From Sphingobacteriales bacterium (GTDB lineage: Bacteria; Bacteroidota; Bacteroidia; Chitinophagales; Chitinophagaceae): a stretch of 6,844 nucleotides of DNA. The stretch is from NCBI GenBank assembly GCA_947463665.1, contig CANHUD010000132.1:1-6844 (forward strand), in the 5' to 3' direction. Of this stretch, positions 1 to 5,739 are shown piece after piece; position 1 is the stretch's first letter, and the number at the start of each line of letters is the position of its first letter. The notes beneath the pieces were generated by a model. The model searched no databases. It was not told the origin of the DNA and worked only from the letters and a program-made list of their open reading frames with translations. Made by a program: the position numbers and the translations under genes.

Positions 1-83
1 CTTTTCTTAATGATGAATCCTACCCCAAGAACAAAAACAAAATACAGGGCAATGATCAGATAATCGGCAAAATGCAGACGCAT
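1..83 (-). CDS. N-terminal fragment of a probable sodium:solute symporter (SSS/SLC5 family)
   Basis: The minus strand reads from an ATG at 83-81 to the left edge without a stop, giving 27 codons. The peptide begins MRLHFADYLIIALYFVFVLG and ends GVGFIIKK. A short polar start, then D-Y-L-I-I-A-x-Y-F-x-F-V-L-G-x-G, then a basic KK is typical of the first membrane helix of sodium:solute symporters, which use the Na+ gradient to import sugars, polyols, sialic acids or amino acids across the inner membrane. The family call rests on this one helix and could be wrong; substrate cannot be inferred from it. The gene is divergent from the myo-inositol oxygenase gene, with 145 bases between the two start codons, which makes a polyol or sugar acid a reasonable guess. 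The 3' end, the bulk of a protein usually about 500-600 residues long, lies outside the window. Confidence 0.68.
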   Translation of the reverse strand, partial: MRLHFADYLIIALYFVFVLGVGFIIKK

Positions 84-190
84 ATCGTTGAATCGTTTTG
101 AAGGTTTACACTTCAATATAAGTGAATAAACCCAAAAATGACCCAAAGCCCCTCCGCCTGTTGGAATAGTGCAGGGAATTTTCCTAACTT

Positions 191-198
191 TATCTTTG
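191..198 (+). promoter_or_regulatory. Bacteroidota-type -7 promoter box for MIOX
   Basis: TATCTTTG is an exact match to the TAnnTTTG -7 element recognised by the primary sigma factor of Bacteroidota. It lies 30 bases before the ATG at 229, which predicts transcription starting near 203-206 and a leader of about 25 bases. No TTTG is well placed for the -33 element; the nearest candidate, TTG at 161-163, leaves about 27 bases, longer than usual. Activation by a regulator is therefore possible. Confidence 0.55.
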
Positions 199-207
199 TT
201 GACAACA
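197..207. promoter_or_regulatory. Perfect 11-bp palindrome over the predicted MIOX transcription start
   Basis: TGTTG-A-CAACA is a perfect inverted repeat with a one-base centre. It overlaps the last two bases of the -7 box and spans the predicted start of transcription, a position where a bound repressor would block RNA polymerase. It is short enough to occur by chance, so it is only a candidate operator. Confidence 0.25.
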
Positions 208-228
208 CTAAACCTTTAATTGCCTGCC

Positions 229-1113
229 ATGTCAGAACAACAATTCACTCCACAGGAAATCAATCCGCTGGCTACGCTTGATCATTGGGAAGATGCTGTA
301 CTGGAAAGATATCCGGATGCAGATGCCATTGCCACAGCAAAAGACAAGGAAGAATACCGCAATTACGATGACCCGGTCCGGAATTCCGTTCGCGAATTCT
401 ATCGCCTCAATCATACCTTCCAAACCTACGAATTTGTAAAACAGAAACAAAAGGAATACCTCTCTTTCGATAAAAAGGAAATGCCGGTGTGGGATGCCTT
501 CCAGTTCCTGAACCAGCTGGTAGACGATTCCGACCCGGATACCGACCTGGATCAGTTCCAGCACCTGCTGCAAACATCGGAAGCCATCCGGAGAGACGGG
601 CACCCCGACTGGATGGTACTCACGGGTCTGATGCATGACATGGGTAAAGTACTCTGCCTTTTTGGAGAACCCCAGTGGGCAGTAGTAGGAGATACTTTCC
701 CCGTAGGATGTGCCTACTCCGACAAAATCGTTTACCCGGAATTCTTCAAAAACAACCCGGATTACAACGATCCACGTTACAATACAAAATACGGTGTGTA
801 TGAGCCGAATTGCGGACTTCGCAAGGTGGACATGAGTTGGGGGCACGATGAATACATCTATCACATGATGAAAGATTATCTGCCTGAACCCGGCCTTTAC
901 ATGCTCCGCTACCACTCCTTCTACGCCTGGCACCGGGAAGGTGAATACGACCACCTGCTTGATGATCACGACCGTGAAATGCTGAAATGGGTGAAACTCT
1001 TCAACCCCTACGATCTCTACTCCAAAAACCCGGAACCACCGGATTGGAATAAACTGAAAGGATATTATACAGAACTAATTGAAAAATATCTGCCCAAAAC
1101 ATTGAAGTTCTGA
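229..1113 (+). CDS. MIOX: myo-inositol oxygenase (inositol oxygenase, EC 1.13.99.1)
   Basis: This cytosolic non-haem di-iron enzyme cleaves myo-inositol with O2 to D-glucuronate. Counting from the ATG at 229, the protein has 294 residues, close to the mouse enzyme (285). All six expected iron ligands are visible: H112 before LLQTSEAIR, H136 and D137 in LMHDMGK, H206 in SWGHDEY, H229 in RYHSFYAWH and D262 in FNPYDLYSK. K140 in HDMGK matches the substrate-contacting lysine. Other family signatures are FGEPQWAVVGDTFPVGC, the NPD...GVYEPNCGL stretch and the C-terminal YY.ELIEKY. An in-frame TTG at 220 would add three residues, but ATG fits better: the -7 box lies 30 bases upstream and no Shine-Dalgarno supports TTG. 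The gene is followed by its own terminator, so it is probably monocistronic. MIOX is best known in eukaryotes and patchy in bacteria, so ancient transfer is possible. Family identity is near certain; activity is inferred from the intact site. Confidence 0.96.
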   Translation: MSEQQFTPQEINPLATLDHWEDAVLERYPDADAIATAKDKEEYRNYDDPVRNSVREFYRLNHTFQTYEFVKQKQKEYLSFDKKEMPVWDAFQFLNQLVDDSDPDTDLDQFQHLLQTSEAIRRDGHPDWMVLTGLMHDMGKVLCLFGEPQWAVVGDTFPVGCAYSDKIVYPEFFKNNPDYNDPRYNTKYGVYEPNCGLRKVDMSWGHDEYIYHMMKDYLPEPGLYMLRYHSFYAWHREGEYDHLLDDHDREMLKWVKLFNPYDLYSKNPEPPDWNKLKGYYTELIEKYLPKTLKF

Positions 1114-1136
1114 TGCCTGTCGGCACAAAAACTGAT

Positions 1137-1177
1137 AAAAGGGAGCGATCAACCGACCGCTCCCTTTTTATTTTTTC
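1137..1177 (+). terminator. Intrinsic terminator after MIOX
   Basis: GGGAGCG at 1141-1147 pairs perfectly with CGCTCCC at 1158-1164 around a 10-base loop. Flanking AAAA (1137-1140) and TTTT (1165-1168) can extend the stem to 11 pairs. A T-rich run follows to about 1176. The hairpin begins 24 bases after the MIOX stop. The T-run ends about 14 bases before the ATPase start codon, so transcription of that gene needs either readthrough or a very close promoter. Confidence 0.9.
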
Positions 1178-1190
1178 CGTACTTCGCTGA

Positions 1191-3677
1191 ATGACAGGAC
1201 TATCCACAAACGAAGTTGAAGCCAGCAGAAAACAACATGGAACCAATAGCCTCGAACTGAAAAAAGACAGGCTGCTGATCAATGTACTCAGAGAAATCAT
1301 TCTGGAACCTATGTTCCTGCTGCTGCTGGCTGCCTGTTTCATCTATTTTCTATCGCAACAACACCAGGAAGGAATCATCATGCTGATCTCCCTGTTTCTG
1401 GTAGCCGGCATCTCCCTGTTTCAGGAATACAGAAGCCGAAACGCTGTTTCAGCCCTGCGGAAATTATCAGGTTCCAAAGCAATGGTGATCCGCGACGGAA
1501 TAGAACAACGTATCCATACCGATGAACTGGTGGTGGATGATGTACTCATCCTGGAAGAAGGAGACATCATCCCGGCAGATGCCCGGGCCATCGAATGCCG
1601 GGATATGACGGTGAATGAATCTACGCTGACCGGCGAAGCTGTTGCCGTCACCAAACAAAAAGACGACGAATTGTTCCGCGGAACACTGGTCACCAGCGGA
1701 AGAGCCATCAGCCGGGTGAGCGCAGTAGGAAAACATACCTCCTTCGGAAAAATCGCCGATGCCGTTCAGGAGATTCAAACCGTTAAAACCCCCCTTCAGC
1801 AGCAGATCAGCTCCTTTGTACGCTATATGGTACTCTTCGGAGCCATTGCCTTCGCTATCGTGGTAATCCTGAACTACGTAAAATCCGGTCAACTGCTGCA
1901 GGCCATCATGCAGGGCCTCACACTGGCCATGAGCATCCTTCCGGAAGAAATTCCGGTAGCCTTCAGTACGTTCCAGGCACTGGGCGCCTTCAGGCTGCTC
2001 CGCCAGCAGATCATCGTCAAACAACCCCAGTTCGTGGAAACACTCGGCTCTGCTACCGTGATCTGCGCGGATAAAACAGGTACGCTTACCGAAAATAATA
2101 TGGAAGTGGCCTGTTTCTTCGATCCGGTCAGCCAGAACATCCTGCCCGCCAACGGTCCGGATCTGCCGGAAGAACTGCTCTCGTACGCCATGTGGAGCAG
2201 CGAAACGAAACCGTTCGATCCTATGGAGATCGCTATCCATGAACACTATACCTCCTCCGGCACACAAGACCTTCGAAACCAGTTTACACAAATACATGAA
2301 TACCCCATCGGTGGTCAGCCCCCCATGATGACACACGTATTCCGAAATCACGCAAACACCCAAACCATCATTGCTGCCAAAGGGGCTCCCGAACGAATGA
2401 TCCGTATCTGCGGCCTCACCGATCAGGAAGGAAGAAATGTGCTGGAAAAAACACAGGAATTTGCCCGTCAGGGACTGAGAGTCCTGGGAGTGACCAAAGG
2501 TCACTGGCCGGAAAACCAAGCCTGGCCGGAAGATCAGGATGCCTTTGAGTGGCATTTCCTTGGACTTATCGCCTTTCAGGATCCTCCTAAAAAAGACATC
2601 GCAAAAACCATCTCCACATTCCACGATGCCGGCATTTCTGTTAGGATGATTACGGGTGATCACCCGGAAACAGCGCTGGCCATCGCCGGTCAGATCGGAC
2701 TGCCGGCAGGTAGTGACATACTAACAGGAAAACAGATTGCTGCCCTGAGCGCAGAGGAACTGCGTTCCCGTATTTCAACGGTAACCATCTTCGCCCGAAT
2801 GTTCCCGGATGCCAAGCTCCGCATCATAGAGGCGCTTAAAAGCAATGGTGAAGTGGTAGCCATGACCGGCGATGGGGTGAACGATGCACCCGCTCTAAAA
2901 GCCGCACATATCGGCATCGCTATGGGTAAACGGGGTTCAGAAGTGGCAAAAAATGCAGCATCCCTCATCCTGACCGATGACAACCTCAGCCATATGACCG
3001 ATGCCGTAGCGCTGGGACGGAAAATTTACGACAACCTGAAAAAAGCTATTCAGTATATCGTCTCTATTCATATTCCCATCATAATGGTTGTTGCACTGCC
3101 TCTCTTACTTGGATGGGAATTCACCGACATTTTCTCACCCATACATGTCATCTTCATGGAACTTATCATGGGGCCCACCTGCTCTATCATATATGAAAAT
3201 GAACCAATGGAACCCGGTACCATGAACCGCCCTCCCCGATTGATGGGCCGTACCTTCCTGTCGTGGCGACAACTCACCCTTAGTATAATCCAGGGGCTGG
3301 TCATCACTGCCGGCTGCCTTACTATCGGTTATATTGCGCTCAGCCAGCAGAAGGATCATCAAACCGTTCGAACCATGATCTTCCTTACGCTTCTGTTCTC
3401 CAATATCTGGCTAACGCTCACAAATCGTTCCTTTTACCATTCGATTTTTACTACCCTTACATACAGAAACCGTTTATTACCGGTGGTACTTCTGATCACG
3501 CTCACGTTTATACTGATGCTGTTAAACATGTCTGCTTTACAATCACTTTTTCAAACATCTCCCCTCTCATCCCTCCAGCTGATCAGTTGTTTGCTGGTAG
3601 CTGCGGCCAGTACGCTTTGGATCGAAATAATAAAATGGATGAGCAGAATAAGAACCAGGCGCCTGCTAAAAAAATAA
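1191..3677 (+). CDS. P-type (P2-like) cation-transporting ATPase, ion unknown
   Basis: This 828-residue inner-membrane pump contains the complete P-type machinery. The actuator domain has TGE at 147-149; PEEIP at 251-255 lies in M4; DKTGTLT at 294-300 carries the phosphorylated D294; KGAP at 397-400 marks the nucleotide-binding domain; MITGD at 486-490 and TGDGVNDAP at 559-567 are the hinge and Mg2+ motifs. About ten membrane segments are visible: roughly 38-55, 61-77, 211-229, 236-260, 620-640, 648-668 and four more up to about 812. There is no N-terminal heavy-metal domain or CPx motif, so it is not a P1B pump. By alignment to SERCA by eye, M4 keeps the glutamate, but the M5 and M6 calcium ligands are replaced (YIVSIHIPI in M5, MELIMGP in M6). 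This resembles an uncharacterised PEE[FI]P-containing bacterial branch rather than a proven Ca2+ pump. An in-frame TGA at 1188-1190 abuts the ATG, so the frame cannot start earlier. Family assignment is firm; the ion and direction of transport are not. Confidence 0.93.
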   Translation: MTGLSTNEVEASRKQHGTNSLELKKDRLLINVLREIILEPMFLLLLAACFIYFLSQQHQEGIIMLISLFLVAGISLFQEYRSRNAVSALRKLSGSKAMVIRDGIEQRIHTDELVVDDVLILEEGDIIPADARAIECRDMTVNESTLTGEAVAVTKQKDDELFRGTLVTSGRAISRVSAVGKHTSFGKIADAVQEIQTVKTPLQQQISSFVRYMVLFGAIAFAIVVILNYVKSGQLLQAIMQGLTLAMSILPEEIPVAFSTFQALGAFRLLRQQIIVKQPQFVETLGSATVICADKTGTLTENNMEVACFFDPVSQNILPANGPDLPEELLSYAMWSSETKPFDPMEIAIHEHYTSSGTQDLRNQFTQIHEYPIGGQPPMMTHVFRNHANTQTIIAAKGAPERMIRICGLTDQEGRNVLEKTQEFARQGLRVLGVTKGHWPENQAWPEDQDAFEWHFLGLIAFQDPPKKDIAKTISTFHDAGISVRMITGDHPETALAIAGQIGLPAGSDILTGKQIAALSAEELRSRISTVTIFARMFPDAKLRIIEALKSNGEVVAMTGDGVNDAPALKAAHIGIAMGKRGSEVAKNAASLILTDDNLSHMTDAVALGRKIYDNLKKAIQYIVSIHIPIIMVVALPLLLGWEFTDIFSPIHVIFMELIMGPTCSIIYENEPMEPGTMNRPPRLMGRTFLSWRQLTLSIIQGLVITAGCLTIGYIALSQQKDHQTVRTMIFLTLLFSNIWLTLTNRSFYHSIFTTLTYRNRLLPVVLLITLTFILMLLNMSALQSLFQTSPLSSLQLISCLLVAAASTLWIEIIKWMSRIRTRRLLKK

Positions 3678-3696
3678 GGTCCCCAGGGGGGACCTT
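3668..3696 (-). terminator. Intrinsic terminator for the minus-strand TPR/AraC transcript, overlapping the ATPase stop
   Basis: AAGGTCCCC at 3676-3684 pairs perfectly with GGGGACCTT at 3688-3696, a 9-bp GC-rich stem with a 3-base loop. Read on the minus strand, the stem is followed by one A (3675) and then seven T (3674-3668), the form of an intrinsic terminator. Read on the plus strand, it is followed by GTAACACC with no T-run, so it should end ATPase transcripts poorly, though it could protect their 3' end. It includes the last two bases of the ATPase TAA stop, and lies about 225 bases beyond the stop of the convergent regulator gene. Confidence 0.72.
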
Positions 3697-3921
3697 GTAA
3701 CACCTATGCGCTGGCTATAAAAAAGTGAGTATTGTTATTGTGACAGTGCAAATATTCAATTTTGAGACAGAATAAGCGTTTCATTTCCTGAAATATGATG
3801 TACAATCCATGAATTGACGGTATAATAAATTCATATTTTTCTGGACACAGAAAATATTCCATGGAAGAGCTATTTCATTCAATAGATTGTTTTACAGCGA
3901 CTTGTATAGAAAAAAAATCAA
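3678..3921. other. Convergent intergenic region with weak AT-rich inverted repeats
   Basis: These 244 bases lie between two convergent genes and show no credible coding frame. ATGAATT (3809-3815) is complementary to AATTCAT (3828-3834), and in an alternative fold AAATATGA (3791-3798) pairs with TCATATTT (3831-3838). The right arm runs into a T-rich stretch up to 3840. Either fold might end plus-strand ATPase transcripts, but both are AT-only or nearly so and weak. On the minus strand, T8 (3917-3910) follows the regulator stop codon but has no adjacent stable stem. Confidence 0.3.
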
Positions 3922-5649
3922 TTACTGTACCGGTGGCTGAGAGAGCCCCTGTGTGCGCGACATTTTTAAAAACTCACTGGGCGTAAATCCGGTTTCTTCC
4001 TTAAAATTCCGGTAAAAGGATACGCGGTTATTGAAACCTGCCCGAAAGGCTACATCATTCAGATTGACCGGCTGATCTACAGGTGCAGAAAGAATCAGCT
4101 TTCTGGCTTCCTGAATGCGATACCGATTTACCATCCCTGCAAAATTGGTTCCCGAATGTTCATTGATTGCCTGAGAAATATACTTCTGATTAGAGGCCAG
4201 CCGGGTACTCAGGGTCTGTAAGTTGAATTCAGGTACCAGATACAATTTCTCTTTTTCCAATAAAGCAACTATAGACTGATATCGTTCAAATGAGGGTAAC
4301 GAACTCAATGTTTCTGCCTGCTCTGAAGATTCGGTAAACGTATCTGCTGATGATAGATTGTCTGATTTAGAATATTGACGGAACTCTTCTACATTTAAAC
4401 GAAACAATGTTCGGACAAACCGTTGCTGCTTAATGTTCTGAACCACTATAACGGCACCCGCTGCCAGCATTAGCAGTATGGCAAGCCATGCATATGCTAG
4501 TTGCCTGTTCCGTTGCTTTATATCTTCCTCCAACCGGATCTTATCCCGGTTCAGCAAATCGATTTCATAAAAATTCCTCATCTGTTCATTGGCAGAGGTC
4601 AGCCTTGCTTTCATTTGCGACTCCATCACTTCCCTGTACTTATCCATGACCTTCTTGTAGTCAGCCATACTTCCCTCTCTCGCAAAAACACCTCCCAGCT
4701 GGTGGTAAATTTCTGACAGAAAATCTTTCCGATTAACGCTAACCGCCAGCTGTTCTGCTTTTCTCAGATAAGATCTGGCCTGCTCCGGATTCCCCTTCGC
4801 CATCATCAGCGCTCCATACTGAATCAAAACAGGTAATGAGTTTTCATCTGGCTGAAAACTTTTTATTTTCCTCATTGCCTCTTCTAAGGATGATTCAGCT
4901 TCGTCAAACCGGCCATCTTCTGTTTCTATCTTAGCCAGATCCACCAGCGCCTGGGTGAGATAAAAATGAAACTGTTCTGCCCGGAACAAAGAAATAGATT
5001 GCCGAAGATGTATTCTTGCCTGCTCCCGATCCCCGCTCTCTGAATAAATAAGACCCATATTCTGTAATCCCAGTGCCAGATTGATGGTGTCCTTTTTCCG
5101 CTCAGAAAACGCTATTACCTTGCGACAGGTTTCGATGCCTTTATCATATTCGCCCATTTTCCGATCGATCAGACTCAGATTGATCCAACTCTGAACCATA
5201 GATACAGAATCTTTTCGCTTCTCCGCTAACTTCAGAGATTGCATGTATACTTCTGTTGCCTCTGGCAGATTCCCCTCCAGATCATAGATCACTCCGAGAT
5301 TGTTCAGACAATTTTCCCGGATTATGAGATCCCTGTTAATAAAATCCGTCTCCAATGCCTTTCGGTAGTAGGTTGCAGACAAAATTGTATTAGACTTGAA
5401 ATAATTAGATAGTCCTAAAAGATAGTATGCTCTGGTCAGCAGGGAATCACTCCCTCCTTTTTGTAACATGGCAAGAGACAACAACGCCTGCGCCAGTGAA
5501 TCTGCTTTTTGGGGCTGATTGGGAAGGTAAGAACGGGCCTGGTTAAAAAGAGACATTGCCCGTCGCTCAACCGTCTGCTGCTGGGCAAAGAGCATGCAAA
5601 GAGGAAATAAGAAAAAAATAAGAAGTACGTTACTCCTGTACATGAGCAT
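3922..5649 (-). CDS. Transmembrane TPR-repeat regulator with C-terminal AraC-type HTH domain
   Basis: The 575-residue protein appears to be a one-piece sensor and transcription regulator anchored in the inner membrane. Residues 1-22 form a hydrophobic signal sequence ending LFAQ. About seven TPR-like repeats follow at roughly 73-102, 112-143, 152-185, 192-225, 232-264, 271-304 and 311-340, with typical N-L-G-x-I-Y and G-(D/N)-x-x-(E/Q)-A signatures. A charged helical stretch (about 341-384) leads to one membrane helix (385-404). The cytoplasmic part ends in a two-HTH AraC domain (about 476-563), including LSTRLASNQKYISQAIN and AFRAGFNNRVSFYRNFKEETG, ending in FTPSEFLK. The predicted topology puts the TPRs in the periplasm and the DNA-binding domain in the cytoplasm. 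No histidine kinase or receiver domain is present, unlike the hybrid two-component systems of Bacteroides. A second ATG two codons in (5643) is an alternative start. The 90-base gap after the epimerase gene leaves co-transcription possible. Ligand and target genes are unknown. Confidence 0.9.
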   Translation of the reverse strand: MLMYRSNVLLIFFLFPLCMLFAQQQTVERRAMSLFNQARSYLPNQPQKADSLAQALLSLAMLQKGGSDSLLTRAYYLLGLSNYFKSNTILSATYYRKALETDFINRDLIIRENCLNNLGVIYDLEGNLPEATEVYMQSLKLAEKRKDSVSMVQSWINLSLIDRKMGEYDKGIETCRKVIAFSERKKDTINLALGLQNMGLIYSESGDREQARIHLRQSISLFRAEQFHFYLTQALVDLAKIETEDGRFDEAESSLEEAMRKIKSFQPDENSLPVLIQYGALMMAKGNPEQARSYLRKAEQLAVSVNRKDFLSEIYHQLGGVFAREGSMADYKKVMDKYREVMESQMKARLTSANEQMRNFYEIDLLNRDKIRLEEDIKQRNRQLAYAWLAILLMLAAGAVIVVQNIKQQRFVRTLFRLNVEEFRQYSKSDNLSSADTFTESSEQAETLSSLPSFERYQSIVALLEKEKLYLVPEFNLQTLSTRLASNQKYISQAINEHSGTNFAGMVNRYRIQEARKLILSAPVDQPVNLNDVAFRAGFNNRVSFYRNFKEETGFTPSEFLKMSRTQGLSQPPVQ

Positions 5650-5675
5650 TCGCCGTAAAGATTATGAACGTAACG

Positions 5676-5698
5676 AAGATAACAAATTATCAAATCTT
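5676..5698. repeat. Imperfect nested palindrome upstream of the TPR/AraC gene
   Basis: GATAA (5678-5682) and TTATC (5687-5691) form an inverted repeat around CAAA, with AAGAT (5676-5680) and ATCTT (5694-5698) as an overlapping outer pair offset by an insertion. On the minus strand AAGATTTG (5698-5691) is a one-mismatch -7 box that would place a transcription start about 35 bases before the regulator ATG. It could be an operator or promoter for that gene, but no -33 element is visible and the sequence is AT-rich, so chance is a real alternative. Confidence 0.22.
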
Positions 5699-5739
5699 AT
5701 TACTGTAACAATATGAATATCAGCGAATATGAAACATGA

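Larger units (their letters stand above)
84..228. promoter_or_regulatory. Divergent intergenic control region (symporter / MIOX)
   Basis: This 145-base gap separates two divergent start codons and must hold promoters for both genes. Besides the -7 box described separately, it carries the heptamer ACCCAAA twice, at 130-136 and 141-147. The copies are 11 bases apart (one helical turn), a spacing compatible with tandem protein contacts on one DNA face. The reverse complements, TTTGGGT, could also act as TTTG-like upstream promoter elements for the symporter. A TATATTGA at about 118-111 on the minus strand is a two-mismatch candidate -7 box. Both readings are inference from short motifs. Confidence 0.4.

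Noticed and set aside
199..204. TTGACA resembling a sigma-70 -35 box before MIOX
   Set aside because: No -10 hexamer follows at 16-18 bases. The sequence is better explained as part of the TGTTG-A-CAACA palindrome after a Bacteroidota -7 box.
220..228. TTG at 220 as the MIOX start codon
   Set aside because: It would add only Met-Pro-Ala before an in-frame ATG at 229. No ribosome-binding site favours it, and ATG is far commoner.
232..969. A 245-codon open frame on the minus strand, antisense to MIOX
   Set aside because: It is a mirror of the MIOX coding sequence, with no family resemblance and no upstream signals. The plus-strand frame carries all the conserved MIOX residues.
1315..1336. CTG-rich triplet run in the ATPase gene
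   Set aside because: It simply encodes a leucine-rich stretch of the first membrane helix and is not a significant microsatellite.
1467..2663. A 398-codon open frame on the minus strand, antisense to the P-type ATPase
   Set aside because: It lies entirely inside a gene with unmistakable motifs, has no recognisable domain, and has the odd composition expected of an antisense shadow frame.
3935..3947. Small GGCT/AGCC hairpin near the 3' end of the regulator gene as its terminator
   Set aside because: The stem is only four pairs and lies within the coding sequence. The T-run on the minus strand begins 18 bases beyond it, too far for an intrinsic terminator.
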